Shown here piece after piece: positions 36,696 to 47,718 of a stretch of DNA of 64,000 bases. The notes beneath the pieces are model-generated. The model saw only the letters and a list, made by a program, of their open reading frames with translations. It searched no databases and was not told the origin of the DNA. Every line of letters begins with the position of its first letter. Within the stretch, counting starts at the first letter, position 1. The translations under genes were made by a program, and so were the position numbers. This stretch comes from Peptoniphilaceae bacterium. GTDB taxonomy: Bacteria > Bacillota > Clostridia > Tissierellales > Peptoniphilaceae. Location: positions 1 through 64,000 of the forward strand of contig JALFST010000020.1 in NCBI GenBank assembly GCA_022779285.1. The letters run 5' to 3'.

Positions 36696-36840
36696 AGGAA
36701 AACCGCTGTTTTTTCTCAATTCTCAGCTTATGTACCGTATTCATAAAAAATCATGTATTACCGGGCTTTTTTTCTGATAAACTACAGATATCAAAAATTG
36801 GAAAATAAATTCGTATCTATCCTAAGAAAGGAGTCCTATC

Positions 36841-37569
36841 ATGGACGATCAACAGTTCAACAGCATCGATGAAAATATGCCGCAGGACGATCCTGCCTCC
36901 TCGGAAGAAAGCACGCCTGTCTTTTCAGGCGTATCCTCCTCTGAGGGCAGTTCTCCCGTGACTCCGCCAAAGCGTTCACGGAAAAATCTTTGGCTTACAT
37001 TGGGCGTTCTGGGCGGTATGCTGGCTCTATGCGCAATCCTGGCTTTGATCCTCAAATCGGGTGTTTTTCAGGAGTCAGCGAGGGATTCTCAATTCAAGGA
37101 TGTAAAGAATTTCAAGAAAGAGATAGAAAATACCCTGCCGAAAGCGGAGCAAAACGAAGACGTCTCCCTTACAGACGGGGACGTTTCCTCTCAAATCGAT
37201 CGCCTGACCTCTTCTGTCAAATCTGAATTGGATCAATCCTTTCACGGCATGGGAGACTGGAACGTCATCAAGCAGGAAAAGACGATTGTCTTTACATTTA
37301 CTCCCTCCGGAGATGTGAAAACGGGAATATCGCAATATCTCGATTTGGTTTTGCAACATGCCACGGGTGCAGAAAGAGATGCTGCCGAAGAAAACTGGAA
37401 TTCTGTCATTGAATCCTGGAAGCCCCTTTCCGCCCAAATCCAGAAAGAGTATAGTCCTTATGGATACCAGGCGGCTCTTGCAATTCTCAATCCGGAAAAT
37501 ACTCAAAATTTTATTTTAGGAGTTTTTGACGGAGAGATCACCTATAATTTTTTAGATGAGGTTAAATAA
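36841..37569 (+). CDS. single-pass membrane protein of unknown function
   Basis: 242 residues, AAAGGAG upstream of the ATG. An acidic, Ser/Pro-rich cytoplasmic N-terminus (1-45) is followed by basic PPKRSRKN and one membrane helix (about 50-70, LWLTLGVLGGMLALCAILAL), then an extracellular alpha/beta domain of about 170 residues. This topology is that of Clostridial DUF-type anchored proteins; no family was recognised. Alone on plus, between rplM-rpsI and rnpB, with its own strong terminator. Function unknown. Confidence 0.75.
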   Translation: MDDQQFNSIDENMPQDDPASSEESTPVFSGVSSSEGSSPVTPPKRSRKNLWLTLGVLGGMLALCAILALILKSGVFQESARDSQFKDVKNFKKEIENTLPKAEQNEDVSLTDGDVSSQIDRLTSSVKSELDQSFHGMGDWNVIKQEKTIVFTFTPSGDVKTGISQYLDLVLQHATGAERDAAEENWNSVIESWKPLSAQIQKEYSPYGYQAALAILNPENTQNFILGVFDGEITYNFLDEVK

Positions 37570-37580
37570 GATCTCAAATC

Positions 37581-37626
37581 AAAAGCAAGGGCTCTTTCAA
37601 CAATCGAAAGAGCCCTTGCTTTTTTT
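37581..37626 (+). terminator. strong terminator after the membrane-protein gene
   Basis: AGCAAGGGCTCTTTC pairs with GAAAGAGCCCTTGCT around an AACAAT loop, followed by TTTTTTT. Lies 13 bases after the stop codon. Confidence 0.92.
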
Positions 37627-37663
37627 ATGCGTGGAAACCCGTTTTTGATTCAGCGGATCCGGC

Positions 37664-37687
37664 AAAAAAAGACGGCAAAATACCGTC
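37664..37687 (-). terminator. terminator of RNase P RNA
   Basis: GACGG/CCGTC stem with a seven-base loop and a run of seven T on minus. A second stem, GGATAGC/GCTATCC, lies at 37693-37711 between it and the RNA 3' end. Confidence 0.85.
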
Positions 37688-37721
37688 TGTCGGATAGCAT
37701 ACGGCTATCCGGAATCCTCAG

Positions 37722-38049
37722 ATACGGAAAGCAAGTCTATAAGCCGTGTTTTGTAATCGATCATCATCTGTCTCGGCGCATCGTCACCAATGCGCTCCAG
37801 CGATTTTCGGTCACAGCGAGCCGCTGTTCTTGACCTTTTCTCTTGCACCGGATGGGGTTTGCACGGCCATATCGTCTCCGATATGCCGGTGAGCTCTTAC
37901 CTCGCCTTTTCAACCTTGCCGCAATGCGGCGGTACTTTTCTGTTGCACTTTCCTTAAAGTCACCTTCACCGGACGTTATCCGGCATCCTGCTCTATGGTG
38001 CACGGACTTTCCTCGAACGTGTCGCGATGATCCGTCTTACTTTCCGTAT
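37722..38049 (-). ncRNA. rnpB: RNase P RNA
   Basis: Catalytic RNA that matures tRNA 5' ends. On minus the sequence has the universally conserved GAGGAAAGTCCGTGCACC (P4 5' strand and neighbours), then GGATGCCGGATAACGTCCGG, GGTAAGAGCTCACCGGC and, near the 3' end, AAAACACGGCTTATAGAC. The ends pair perfectly as P1 (ATACGGAAAG with CTTTCCGTAT), which sets the limits. About 328 nucleotides, at the short end for bacterial RNase P RNA. A TACAAT -10-like box lies just upstream, and a terminator follows. Confidence 0.95.
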
Positions 38050-38095
38050 GTGTATTGTATCATAATTCAATGCCTCATTGATGAACACTATCAAA

Positions 38096-38905
38096 TTAGA
38101 AAAATTGACGAATCCGATCGCGAGGAAGCGGAACTATCCGATGCGTAATTCCCGGAGCAATCTGCTTTGACCATTCCATCGCGCGATAGAGCGCCGGGGC
38201 TTCCGACTCATAATGTCCCAAGTCCACCACGGTCAGTCCCTGAGCCACCGCTTCCTGCGCTTGATGATAACGAATATCTCCCGTGATAAACACATCGGCT
38301 CCGCGTTGAATCGCATAGGGAATATAATCCGCCCCGCTTCCTCCCACGCACGCCGCGCTTTCCACGAGGATATTCGCAGGACCAAAAACAGGAATGGAAG
38401 ACATGTGAAAATTTTTCTTCCATTTATTCAAATGATAGGTCAAAGGCTTTGCCGGGCGTTCTGCAAAGGTTCCGATTTTACCGAATCCGTCCGAATACGC
38501 ATGCAACGGATCCATGAGCCCCGAGGGAACCAGGGGATCAAGGTCCGATAAGCCGAGCATTTCCGCCAATACATCGTTGACTCCGCCGAATACGGTATCA
38601 AAGCATGTGTGCGATGAATAGATACAAAATCCCTTCTCAATGCATTCGATCGCTAAATCCTGCATAGGCTGATCCTCTGTGAAGCTTTTTACAGGATCAA
38701 AGAAAACGGGGTGATGTGTAAAAATTAAATTACAGTGATTTTTCACCGCCTCCTGAATGCTCTCCTCGGATAAATCCAAGGAATAAACGATCCCTGTTAA
38801 TTCACGGGAAAATCGCCCCAGCTGCTTTCCGCTATGATCCCATTCCTCTTGAAGCGAAAGCGGTACCTTCTTTTCCCATGCATTGACCCATTGCTGGATA
38901 TTCAT
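38096..38905 (-). CDS. Nif3-like dinuclear metal protein (YqfO family)
   Basis: 269 residues, the short form without the central PII-like domain of Bacillus YqfO. Conserved metal-binding pieces: WDHSGKQLGR, CNLIFTHHPVFFDPVKSF, YSSHTCFDTVFGGVND, and near the end DVFITGDIRYHQAQEAVAQG and VVDLGHYESEAP. Annotated elsewhere as GTP cyclohydrolase 1 type 2 homologue; the in-vivo reaction is not settled. Three bases after trmK; last gene of the rpoD cluster. Confidence 0.93.
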   Translation of the reverse strand: MNIQQWVNAWEKKVPLSLQEEWDHSGKQLGRFSRELTGIVYSLDLSEESIQEAVKNHCNLIFTHHPVFFDPVKSFTEDQPMQDLAIECIEKGFCIYSSHTCFDTVFGGVNDVLAEMLGLSDLDPLVPSGLMDPLHAYSDGFGKIGTFAERPAKPLTYHLNKWKKNFHMSSIPVFGPANILVESAACVGGSGADYIPYAIQRGADVFITGDIRYHQAQEAVAQGLTVVDLGHYESEAPALYRAMEWSKQIAPGITHRIVPLPRDRIRQFF

Positions 38906-38908
38906 CTT

Positions 38909-39673
38909 CTACCATCCTCTCGAATCGGTTTCCTCTTTTTCCGCGCCTCTGTCCGGCTCTTCCGCACAATATTTCGATATCCACTGTGCTTTTCGAAGCA
39001 TGCTCGCTTTTTTTTCAAGAGCGGACGATGAGGCTTGTTCAGGAATGCTCGCCGACAGTTTCAACAAATTCCTTCGCTCTTCCTCAAGATACCGGATCAA
39101 TTCGGGATGACGCTGTTCCAAAAGGTGCGGACCATATTCCAAGCCATAAGGAAAACCTGCATATTTCCGATACTCCAATGTCATTTTCTTTTGCGTACAT
39201 ACATTCAATATCGGATAGCGATGCTTTCCGTCCTTGATCATCGTTTCCCGTACAAGAACATCCTGATCCATCAAAAAGCGGCGCAAATGCTCCGGTGATT
39301 TCTGCGGACTCAATACCCATTGTCCTGCACGCCGCGCGAAATCAATGTTTTCTGCAAGAATCCTTGTCATGAGCTCGCCTCCCATGCCTGCGATGACAAT
39401 CGCATCGAGCGAGCTCCAGCAAAGCTCGCGCAAGCCGTCCGTGACCTGCATTTGAATTTTCTCACGAATCCGCGCCGGCTCCGTGGGTAAAATCTCCCGC
39501 AGCTTGGCAAGCGAGTCTTCCGAAATATCCGTCGCCAATACGAAATCAATGTCTTCTCGCCTTGCTAAAAATCTGGCGATCAGACCATGATCTGAGCCCA
39601 CATCAACGACTCGGTGGCAGGGTTCTACCGTCTGCACCAATGCGCTGATCCGTCTTCCCGGAGCTCTGCTCAT
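38909..39673 (-). CDS. trmK: tRNA (adenine22-N1)-methyltransferase TrmK
   Basis: SAM-dependent methylation of A22 in tRNA. 254 residues. Rossmann motif VVDVGSDHGLIARFLARR near residue 22, then FVLATDISEDSLAKLREI, and the motif IVIAGMGGELMTRIL. The C-terminal ~80 residues are a helical domain typical of TrmK. Sits between rpoD (3 bases) and nif3 (3 bases), the standard Firmicutes arrangement. Confidence 0.95.
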   Translation of the reverse strand: MSRAPGRRISALVQTVEPCHRVVDVGSDHGLIARFLARREDIDFVLATDISEDSLAKLREILPTEPARIREKIQMQVTDGLRELCWSSLDAIVIAGMGGELMTRILAENIDFARRAGQWVLSPQKSPEHLRRFLMDQDVLVRETMIKDGKHRYPILNVCTQKKMTLEYRKYAGFPYGLEYGPHLLEQRHPELIRYLEEERRNLLKLSASIPEQASSSALEKKASMLRKAQWISKYCAEEPDRGAEKEETDSRGW

Positions 39674-39676
39674 GAC

Positions 39677-41773
39677 TTACTCCAAAAAATCTTTGATTTT
39701 TTGCGAACGTGTGGGATGCTTGAGCTTTCGTATCGCTTTTGCTTCAATTTGGCGGATGCGTTCACGCGTAACGGCAAATTCTTTTCCGACCTCCTCCAGC
39801 GTGCGCGGCGTCCCGTCATTGAGGCCGAAACGCAGCTCCAATACTTTTCTCTCACGCTCGGAAAGCGTATTGAGAATATTGGACAATTCCTCGTGGAGCA
39901 TAATGGAATTCGCCGCCTCGTCCGGAGCTACGGCCGTATCATCCTCAATGAAATCTCCCAAATGAGAGTCTTCCTCTTCTCCGATCGGGGTTTCCAAAGA
40001 AACCGGCTCCTGCGCAATCTTGCGCACGGCGCGCACCTTTTCCACATCGACACCCATCTCCTGCGCAATCTCCTCATTGGTCGGATCTCGGTTGAGCTCC
40101 TGCAGCAGCTGTCTTTGCGCACGTGACAGCTTATTGATGGTTTCCACCATGTGTACGGGAATGCGAATGGTGCGCGCCTGATCGGCGATGGCACGCGTAA
40201 TCGCCTGGCGAATCCACCAGGTCGCATAGGTGGAAAACTTGAATCCGCGGTGATAATCAAATTTTTCAACGGCCTTCATCAAGCCGAGATTTCCTTCCTG
40301 GATGAGATCGAGAAAACTCATACCGCGCCCAACATAACGCTTTGCAATGGAAACAACAAGTCTGAGGTTTGTCTCTGCCAGACGTTTTTTCGCCTGATTT
40401 CCTATGCGCATTGTTTTTTTCATCTGCTCTCGATCCAGATCATTGAGCGGCTCTCGTACCAAAATTTTTCTTGCGGGGAAATTGGAACGCACAACCTCCT
40501 TCAGCAGCTCCGGTGAAAAGGAATCGATGTCTCCATTTCCGGCAAAAAGATTTTCCACCTTGACGCGCTCAGCCTCCAGAATGTCATAATTCTTGATTTC
40601 GATTTCCGTCAGCGCATCCTTAGGTGCAATTTTTTTGAGTCCGATCTTGATCTTGTCGATCACGGTATTTCTTTCAAAAAGCATGAGACGCTGCTCATCC
40701 GTGAGTCTGCCGTCGGTAAAAGGCTTCATCTTTTTTTCATTGGCCAATTCAAAAAGACTTTTCACATTTTCGTCCGAATCCTCTTCTCTTTTATATACCT
40801 GATCCACAGCGGCAACAATTTCCTCACGATGCTCCACCGCATACTTCGTCCAATCATGCTGCGCCTTTGTCGCGTGATCCGGATCAATTAAAACAGCAAG
40901 CACTGCATCCTGAATGGCATCACAATATGCCAGCTTGATCGCTTCCTCCTCCGTCATTTCCGTTCGTCCGAGTCTGCGACGTACATAACGTTCCACATAG
41001 GCGGCCATGTTGATGGCATAATACTCATCGGATTCCGCTTCGATCGCATCCACATCCGGGTGGAGAGCATATACATAAAAACGGCTTAAATCCGTAAAGC
41101 GCTGACGATCCTCCGCAGTCGGATTCTCCTGATTTTGCAGTTTTTCCTCCAAACGTAAGAGAAAAAGCGCCTGTACATAGTTTAACGATTGTTTGGAAAG
41201 CTCAATTTCCTCACGCAATGTGATGCGACGATTATGCAAGGCCTTTCCGGCAATATCGGAAAGCTCCATGCGCTTCGCTAAAAGCACTTCTTCCTCTGCG
41301 GTAAGCAGAGGAACTCTTCCGATTTCTTTCAAATACATTTTTACAGGATCGTCAATGGCGATGGCCTTCATCGCGTTGCGAGAGAGCCGATCCTCTTCTT
41401 CACGTGCAAGCTTTTCCTCTTCGGATTCGATCTCAACCAAATCCTCTGAGAGAACATCCAGTCCGTCCAGCTCGGAAAGAGAATCCTCCTCTTCCTGATC
41501 ATCGTCATCGATAGGCTCATCGTCATCGGCATCCTCAGATTCCGGAACAAATTCCCCATCCTCCAGCATAATGCCGTCTTCTTCGAGCGTTTTCACGATA
41601 TCTAAACGATCCTCATCGTCCAATCGTTCATAATCCTCAAGGCCTTCGAAGTCCGACAAGGTATACATTTCTCTGTGCGACGATGCGATCTTCCGCAGCT
41701 CATCAATCATATTTTGTTTTATTTCATCAACGTCCGTCGCGTCATCCTTCAATAAATCATCGCGTTCAGTCAT
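39677..41773 (-). CDS. rpoD: primary sigma factor RpoD/SigA with a very large insertion
   Basis: Housekeeping sigma factor. Start at 41773 follows GGAGGACGAC; 698 residues against about 370 for Bacillus SigA. The N-terminal ~130 residues are highly acidic. Region 1.2 is [20 protein letters not shown] (about 142-161). Regions 2 to 4 are intact: [59 protein letters not shown], and the region 4 helix-turn-helix [20 protein letters not shown]. Between 1.2 and 2.1 lie about 285 extra residues (about 175-460), where Bacillus has a few tens at most and E. coli has its 245-residue non-conserved region. Overlaps dnaG by eight bases, the classic dnaG-rpoD pair. Confidence 0.97.
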   Translation of the reverse strand: MTERDDLLKDDATDVDEIKQNMIDELRKIASSHREMYTLSDFEGLEDYERLDDEDRLDIVKTLEEDGIMLEDGEFVPESEDADDDEPIDDDDQEEEDSLSELDGLDVLSEDLVEIESEEEKLAREEEDRLSRNAMKAIAIDDPVKMYLKEIGRVPLLTAEEEVLLAKRMELSDIAGKALHNRRITLREEIELSKQSLNYVQALFLLRLEEKLQNQENPTAEDRQRFTDLSRFYVYALHPDVDAIEAESDEYYAINMAAYVERYVRRRLGRTEMTEEEAIKLAYCDAIQDAVLAVLIDPDHATKAQHDWTKYAVEHREEIVAAVDQVYKREEDSDENVKSLFELANEKKMKPFTDGRLTDEQRLMLFERNTVIDKIKIGLKKIAPKDALTEIEIKNYDILEAERVKVENLFAGNGDIDSFSPELLKEVVRSNFPARKILVREPLNDLDREQMKKTMRIGNQAKKRLAETNLRLVVSIAKRYVGRGMSFLDLIQEGNLGLMKAVEKFDYHRGFKFSTYATWWIRQAITRAIADQARTIRIPVHMVETINKLSRAQRQLLQELNRDPTNEEIAQEMGVDVEKVRAVRKIAQEPVSLETPIGEEEDSHLGDFIEDDTAVAPDEAANSIMLHEELSNILNTLSERERKVLELRFGLNDGTPRTLEEVGKEFAVTRERIRQIEAKAIRKLKHPTRSQKIKDFLE

Positions 41774-43655
41774 GTCGTCCTCCACTTTTCTTTTGCCGCA
41801 TAATCTCGAAATATTCGTCATATAGCCGACTCACATTGCCTTCTCCGTTCTCAGAGTTTGTCTCTGCCAGCCGCCGAAGCTCCGCGGAGCGCAGCTTCAT
41901 GCGAAGATGCTCTATCTTATCCAAAAGCTCTCTGGCCATAGCAACGGTGTTTTCTTTGCTTTTCTCCCCTTCTCGCTCCATACTCCGTATCCGGGTGAGC
42001 ACATCTCCCTCGGGATGCTCGGAAAGCAGCATTTCCGTATTGGCCGGAAGTCCGGAATTTCGTAATTGATCCATTCGCATCAAAATCTGTAAAACGGCCT
42101 TGTCTGTAATCCAGTCGTTATTCATGCGTAACAGACTGGCACATGACTCATTTTGATACAGACGTAAAAAATCCGACTGCAATGCCTCACGCTCTTCCTC
42201 CAGCGATCGTATGTTTTTATTACCCCGATTTGAGAAAGAGCCATCGTTTTCTTGGAAATTCTCGCCGTAAAAATCATCTGTTGCCGATGGCGCCGGATGA
42301 AAATACGCTTTTTCGCCATACCCTTCAGCGAAAAAAATATCCTTCTTCTCGGTTTTCAATGCTTCTCTGCGAAGCAATACATCATTTTTCAAGCTCTCGC
42401 TGTCTACCCGGATTTCATCCGCAACCTTTTGGATGTATATGTCTCGAACGGCATCCTTAGGGATATTTGCCAGAAAATCGGTAGCCTTGGCCAGAAAATC
42501 CAGTCTTCCTCTTTCCTGCTCCAAATCAAATCCGGAACGTAAAATCCGAAGCTCGAAGTCGATGGGATCCACCGCTTCTTCCATATATTGTTCAAAGGCT
42601 TCCTTTCCCTGTGTCCGGGCGACATCATCCGGATCCTTTCCATCAGGAAGAAGCATCATGTGCGGTGTGATGTGCGTTCTTTCAAACACCTCAATCGCTC
42701 TGCGGGAAGCCTTGATGCCCGCGGCATCCCCATCGTAGCAGAGATAAATGGACTCCGCATAGCGCTTGATCAGCTTTGCCTGATTCTCCGTCAGCGAGGT
42801 CCCCAGACTGGCAACCGCATATTCAATACCATGATAATTCAAGCCGATCACATCCATATATCCCTCAACCAGAATCACGCGATCCCGATTCCGATTTTGC
42901 TTGAGAATGTGGACACCGTATAGATGATCTCCCTTGTGGAAAATTTCAGATTCCGGAGAATTCAGGTATTTCGGCTGTCCGCGATCAATCACACGCCCGC
43001 CGAAGCCGATGACATGATTTTTCTCGGAGATGATGGGAAACATGACACGGTTGCGAAAGCGATCATAGTATCCCGTCCCTCGATTGGATTTTAAAATAAG
43101 CCCGAGCTCCAGCATATCCTCTTCTGCAAAGCCCTTTTCCTTCATCGCTTGATACAGGCTATCTCCTTTGCCATCCGCAAAGCCGAGAAAAAAACGATTG
43201 ATAATCTCGGACTTCAATCCGCGTTGCATCAAATATCTCTGCGGCAGCGCGTTGGTCAAAAGATTCTGATAATAAAAAAGCATCGCCTCTCGATTGAGTG
43301 TGTAGAGGCGTTTCTTATGATCCCGGCGCTCCTTTTCATGCGGATCCGCAGCCTCCAGCGGAATCCCGTAACGATCCGCAAGAAAACGAATGGCATCGGG
43401 AAAGTCTAAATGTTCCATTTTTTGAACAAAGGAAATCCCATCGCCGGACTCTCCGCATCCAAAGCATTTATAGGTTCCGAACTCCGGCGTTACAAAAAAG
43501 GATGGTGTTTTTTCCTGATGAAAGGGGCAGCAGGCTTTATAACTTTTGCCCGAGCGTTTCAGCTCCACATAGCTTCCCACCAGGTCTACGATATCCACCG
43601 CGTCCTTGACACGCTGAACCGTATCATCCGATAAAGACATAGCTCCTCTTTTCAT
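41766..43655 (-). CDS. dnaG: DNA primase
   Basis: Makes RNA primers at the fork. 629 residues from the ATG at 43655; a second ATG at 43640 is equally possible and the frame extends upstream to 43736 into dgt. The zinc finger is [20 protein letters not shown] with [10 protein letters not shown] (C-x2-H...C-x2-C). The catalytic core has [20 protein letters not shown] and the Toprim motifs [13 protein letters not shown] and [14 protein letters not shown]. The C-terminal ~150 residues are the helicase-binding domain. Overlaps rpoD. Confidence 0.96.
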   Translation of the reverse strand: MKRGAMSLSDDTVQRVKDAVDIVDLVGSYVELKRSGKSYKACCPFHQEKTPSFFVTPEFGTYKCFGCGESGDGISFVQKMEHLDFPDAIRFLADRYGIPLEAADPHEKERRDHKKRLYTLNREAMLFYYQNLLTNALPQRYLMQRGLKSEIINRFFLGFADGKGDSLYQAMKEKGFAEEDMLELGLILKSNRGTGYYDRFRNRVMFPIISEKNHVIGFGGRVIDRGQPKYLNSPESEIFHKGDHLYGVHILKQNRNRDRVILVEGYMDVIGLNYHGIEYAVASLGTSLTENQAKLIKRYAESIYLCYDGDAAGIKASRRAIEVFERTHITPHMMLLPDGKDPDDVARTQGKEAFEQYMEEAVDPIDFELRILRSGFDLEQERGRLDFLAKATDFLANIPKDAVRDIYIQKVADEIRVDSESLKNDVLLRREALKTEKKDIFFAEGYGEKAYFHPAPSATDDFYGENFQENDGSFSNRGNKNIRSLEEEREALQSDFLRLYQNESCASLLRMNNDWITDKAVLQILMRMDQLRNSGLPANTEMLLSEHPEGDVLTRIRSMEREGEKSKENTVAMARELLDKIEHLRMKLRSAELRRLAETNSENGEGNVSRLYDEYFEIMRQKKSGGRHD

Positions 43656-43698
43656 AACCTTACTTTCTTCTTGATCATGGGATTCCAAAATCCGTTCC

Positions 43699-44718
43699 TT
43701 ATAAGATCGACCAGACCTTGGGAATGAAAAGCTCACGATAGGTACGAATCAGAAAATCATCCGTCATGCCGGAAATATAGTCCATCACCTTCATTTCCGG
43801 AGAATCCTCTCTGTCCTCGTAAATGATATGATGATCCGCAGGCATTGCCTCCGGATGCTCCAGAAGGTACTGAAAAAGATCGGTAATGATATGCTCCAGC
43901 TTGCGATTTTCACCTTTGATCATTTCGTTGGTATACACCCTGTCAAACATGAATCCCCGCAATTCGCGGAGAGCGCCTTGATACGGCTCCTCCATTCGAA
44001 TTTCGGGCTGATCCATACTGGCACGAACCACTGCATGGACAAGGGCTGAAATTCTTTCTGATGAGTTTTTTCCGAGGATCTCCACACACTCCTTGGGAAG
44101 ATCTTCCTCGCGCAGCACTCCGGCGCGAATCGAGTCATCGATATCATGATTTACATAAGCAATGCGATCCGCAAACTTCAGGATTCTTCCCTCAAGAGTA
44201 GCCGCCTGATTGCTTCCGCTGTGATTTGCAATCCCATCCAGCACCTCCCATGTAAGATTCAAACCCGCCACATGAGGCGTGCGTGCACGAGATTCTACAA
44301 TGCTGAGCATGCGAACGGATTCCTGAGCATGGTGAAAGCCCGGCATGATTTTTTGAAGAATATGCTCCCCCGCATGTCCGAAAGGAGTATGTCCCACATC
44401 ATGGCCCATTGCCATCGCCTCGGTCAGATCCTCGTTGAGGCGCAAAGCACGCGCGATCGTCCGCGCGATCTGCCCGACCTCCAGCGTGTGAGTAAGACGC
44501 GTGCGATAATGATCCCCCTCCGGAGAGATGAACACCTGCGTTTTGTGCTTCAGTCGCCGAAAGCATTTCGAATGCAGGATTCGATCTCGATCTCTCTGAA
44601 AGCAGGTTCGATATGGATCCTCCACCTCCGGAATCGAACGTCCCTTTGTTTGAGACGCACGAACGGCATAGGGAGACAACAGCATCTCTTCATTATGCTC
44701 AATCTGTTCGCGAATCAT
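43699..44718 (-). CDS. dgt: deoxyguanosinetriphosphate triphosphohydrolase-like HD protein
   Basis: dNTP triphosphohydrolase, releasing deoxynucleoside and tripolyphosphate. 339 residues. The start RTCFQRDRDRILHSKCFRRL and KTQVFISPEGDHYRTRLTHT are diagnostic; metal-binding H...HD...D is in RLTHTLEVGQIARTIARAL, AMGHDVGHTPFGHAGE and YVNHDIDDSIRAG. Eight bases after glyS and just before dnaG, a common Clostridial position. May trim dNTP pools near the replication genes. Confidence 0.94.
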   Translation of the reverse strand: MIREQIEHNEEMLLSPYAVRASQTKGRSIPEVEDPYRTCFQRDRDRILHSKCFRRLKHKTQVFISPEGDHYRTRLTHTLEVGQIARTIARALRLNEDLTEAMAMGHDVGHTPFGHAGEHILQKIMPGFHHAQESVRMLSIVESRARTPHVAGLNLTWEVLDGIANHSGSNQAATLEGRILKFADRIAYVNHDIDDSIRAGVLREEDLPKECVEILGKNSSERISALVHAVVRASMDQPEIRMEEPYQGALRELRGFMFDRVYTNEMIKGENRKLEHIITDLFQYLLEHPEAMPADHHIIYEDREDSPEMKVMDYISGMTDDFLIRTYRELFIPKVWSIL

Positions 44719-44726
44719 GATACCTC

Positions 44727-46808
44727 CTACGCTCTGTTTTCTCTGACAACAAGCTGCGGCGTAAGTATCTGGCGGATCAAATGACTGACACGAGCCAGCA
44801 TAGCGAGCCGGCTTCTACGAAGAGCCTCGTCCTCTACAAGGATCATTGTCTGATCCATGTACGAATTGATCACGATCATCCAATGTCCCAAAAGCTCCAG
44901 GGCATCTGAAAAATGATCCGAGCGAATTGCGGCTTTCACCGCTTCCTCTCTCTCGAGAGAATTCAGCATGACCTGATCCTCTTCCTGTAAAACGGATGGA
45001 TTCACTTCCATGGAATCCGCATTTTTGGCCATGCTGTCCACACGGATGAATCCCGTAATCAAAGTATCCTCCGGATCTGTCTCCGCCAACTCGGAAAGTG
45101 CATTCAGCTTTTGGCGATAAACCAGAAGATCCGTGCTTTCCGAATCCATAACAGCATCGATCAGATCATAGCGATATCCGTTTTCCCGAAATTTATTCTT
45201 CAGGCGTCCGCACATAAACTCATTGATATGTCCGATCACCTCGTCATAATCAAATACGAGTCCCTGCTGCTCGACATAAAACAATAACGCATCCCGGAAA
45301 GCGGCCTTGAGATCCATGTGGAATTTGGCGCTGAAGATCATATCAATCATTCCGATGGCAGCACGGCGCAGGCCGAAAGGATCCTGAGAACCGGTCACTT
45401 CAATGCCGATGGCATAAAGACCTGCAATAGTGTCGATTTTATCGGCAAGAGAGAGAATGAGTCCCGAGGTAGCCTTCGGAAGCTCTCCTCCGGAAACACG
45501 GGGCATGTACTGCTCCTCAATCGCTTGAGCCACAATGGGATTTTCTCCGGACTTTTCCGCATAAATGCGTCCCATGACGCCCTGCAGCTCGGTAAATTCG
45601 ACCACCATATGCGTAACCAGATCCGCCTTGGAAAGCTCTGCCGCTCTTGCCGCATTTTCTATTGTTTCCGATCCGCATTGAATGCGTTTCCCGATGGAAG
45701 CGGTGAGCTTTTCCAGACGCTCCGATTTCTCACGCATATTGCCCAGCTTTTCATGAAAAATCAACTGATCCAGCTGTGATACATATTCGGCAAAAGGAAT
45801 GGACAAGTCCTGCTGATAGAAAAATTTTGCATCTTCTAACCGCGGTACCAGCACCTTCTCATTGCCTCTGGCCACATTTTCAATGCCATAGTCATCTCCG
45901 TTGCGCACCGAAAGAAAATAAGGAAGAAGACTTCCATTATCATTCACGACCGGGAAATAGCGCTGATGATCCTTCATCGGGGTGATCAGAATTTCCTTGG
46001 GGAGCTGCAAATAGTCTGCAGGAATCGACCCTAAAAAGACCGTAGGATATTCTACAATATGCACAACCTCATCCAGCAGCTCCTCATCCATCAAGGGGCT
46101 TCCGCCGTGCTCACGAGCAAGACGGTTGAGACCTCGTACGATGATGCTTCTGCGCTCTTTCTCATCCACGATCACATAATTTTCCTTTAAGGCCTGCTCA
46201 TATCCGTCAATGGTAACAATCTCCAGGTCTTTCTTTCCTAAAAATCGATGCCCCTGCGTCCGGTTGGAAACCGGAATTCCCTCAAAGTCAAAGGGCAGCA
46301 CCTGATCGTTCCACAAGGAGACGATCCAGCGAATCGGCCTTAAAAACTGAATGCTTTTCCCTCCCCAGCGCATCGCACGAGGCGCCGAGATATGACGAAT
46401 GGAATCAGGTATGACTTTTGCCAGTACGGAATCGATGGAAATCGCTTCCCTTTGCATGCGAACAAAAACATAATCATCCTTGCCGTTATTCTCAATAAAT
46501 GTGTCCTCAAGCCTGACCCCTTTGCCTCTGAGAAAGCCCAGAAGCGCCTTTGTGGGTTGCCCGCTTTCGTCATATGCCGCCTTTTTGGAAGGGCCGCGTA
46601 CAATCTCCTCCCGCTTGCCCTCGGTCTCCTCGATATCCTGAAGCCAAATAGCAAAACGACGAGGCGTAGACTCGATTCGAAGAGTGCCGATATGCAATCC
46701 CGCATCCTTTAGCCCACGGGAGATATTATTGACCAATTGTTCCTTTGTCGAAGCGATGTAACGGGAAGGATACTCCTCTACGCCGATTTCTAACAAATAT
46801 TTATTCAT
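44727..46808 (-). CDS. glyS: glycyl-tRNA synthetase beta chain
   Basis: Large tRNA-binding chain of the bacterial alpha2beta2 glycyl-tRNA synthetase. 693 residues, full length. Opens [71 protein letters not shown] and [20 protein letters not shown] are family landmarks. Overlaps glyQ by eight bases, so chain synthesis is coupled. Confidence 0.97.
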   Translation of the reverse strand: MNKYLLEIGVEEYPSRYIASTKEQLVNNISRGLKDAGLHIGTLRIESTPRRFAIWLQDIEETEGKREEIVRGPSKKAAYDESGQPTKALLGFLRGKGVRLEDTFIENNGKDDYVFVRMQREAISIDSVLAKVIPDSIRHISAPRAMRWGGKSIQFLRPIRWIVSLWNDQVLPFDFEGIPVSNRTQGHRFLGKKDLEIVTIDGYEQALKENYVIVDEKERRSIIVRGLNRLAREHGGSPLMDEELLDEVVHIVEYPTVFLGSIPADYLQLPKEILITPMKDHQRYFPVVNDNGSLLPYFLSVRNGDDYGIENVARGNEKVLVPRLEDAKFFYQQDLSIPFAEYVSQLDQLIFHEKLGNMREKSERLEKLTASIGKRIQCGSETIENAARAAELSKADLVTHMVVEFTELQGVMGRIYAEKSGENPIVAQAIEEQYMPRVSGGELPKATSGLILSLADKIDTIAGLYAIGIEVTGSQDPFGLRRAAIGMIDMIFSAKFHMDLKAAFRDALLFYVEQQGLVFDYDEVIGHINEFMCGRLKNKFRENGYRYDLIDAVMDSESTDLLVYRQKLNALSELAETDPEDTLITGFIRVDSMAKNADSMEVNPSVLQEEDQVMLNSLEREEAVKAAIRSDHFSDALELLGHWMIVINSYMDQTMILVEDEALRRSRLAMLARVSHLIRQILTPQLVVRENRA

Positions 46809-47691
46809 GATTGCTCTCTTCCTTCGTATGCATGAGAGGAAAATTCATCTCTTCACGACACTGAACATACTCCTTTGCCACCTCGCGTGCCATATCACGA
46901 ACGCGGGCAATATAGTGACTACGCTCCGATACTGCAATCGCACCCCGTGCATCCAAAACATTAAAAGTATGGGAGCATTTCAAAACATAATCATACGCCG
47001 GATATATCAGATGATTTTCAATTTGAGCCTTTGCCTCCCGCTCATATTGTTCAAAGAGCGTGCGCAGAAGCTCGACATCAGCGGTTTCAAAAGAATATTT
47101 GGAATTCTCATATTCCTGCTGACGAAAAATATCGCCGTATTTCAGCTGATCATTCCACTGTAAGTCAAAGACGTTGTCCACACCCTGGATATACATAGCG
47201 ATACGCTCCAGGCCCATGGTAACTTCTCCGGATTCCGGGCTCAAGGACAATCCGCCCACCTGCTGAAAATAGGTGAACTGTGTGATTTCCATGCCGTCCA
47301 GCCAAACCTCCCAGCCGACACCCCACGCACCCAGAGTAGGAGATTCCCAGTTATCCTCAACAAATCGAATGTCATGCTCGCGCGGATGAATTCCGATGAC
47401 CTCCAGGCTCTTTAAATAGAGGTCCTGAATATCCTCCGGCGCAGGCTTCAGCAAAATCTGCAGCTGATGATGTTGATAAAGCCGGTTCGGATTTTCCCCG
47501 TATCTTCCGTCCGCCGGTCTGCGGCTCGGCTCTACGTATACGGCTTTCCACGGCTCCGGACCCAGCGCGCGCAGAAAAGTATTGGGGTTCATTGTACCGG
47601 CGCCTTTCTCAACATCATAGGGTTCCAGCACAGCGCAGCCTTGCTGCGCCCAATACTGCGTCAATTTTGAAATCATCTCTTGTAGATTCAT
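46801..47691 (-). CDS. glyQ: glycyl-tRNA synthetase alpha chain
   Basis: Catalytic chain that activates glycine. 296 residues. [59 protein letters not shown] and [20 protein letters not shown] are class II family signatures. 27 bases after recO; no T-box leader fits in that gap, so it is expressed from upstream promoters of the era cluster. Confidence 0.97.
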   Translation of the reverse strand: MNLQEMISKLTQYWAQQGCAVLEPYDVEKGAGTMNPNTFLRALGPEPWKAVYVEPSRRPADGRYGENPNRLYQHHQLQILLKPAPEDIQDLYLKSLEVIGIHPREHDIRFVEDNWESPTLGAWGVGWEVWLDGMEITQFTYFQQVGGLSLSPESGEVTMGLERIAMYIQGVDNVFDLQWNDQLKYGDIFRQQEYENSKYSFETADVELLRTLFEQYEREAKAQIENHLIYPAYDYVLKCSHTFNVLDARGAIAVSERSHYIARVRDMAREVAKEYVQCREEMNFPLMHTKEESNHE

Positions 47692-47718
47692 ATATCCTCC
47701 TCGTAGTCACCGCAGATT

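Noticed and set aside
39677..41773. RpoD length caused by a frameshift or gene fusion with another gene
   Set aside because: The frame is continuous, composition is uniform, and the extra part sits between two sigma regions rather than at an end.
47692..47718. Glycine T-box before glyQS
   Set aside because: Only 27 bases separate recO from glyQ, too short for any T-box.
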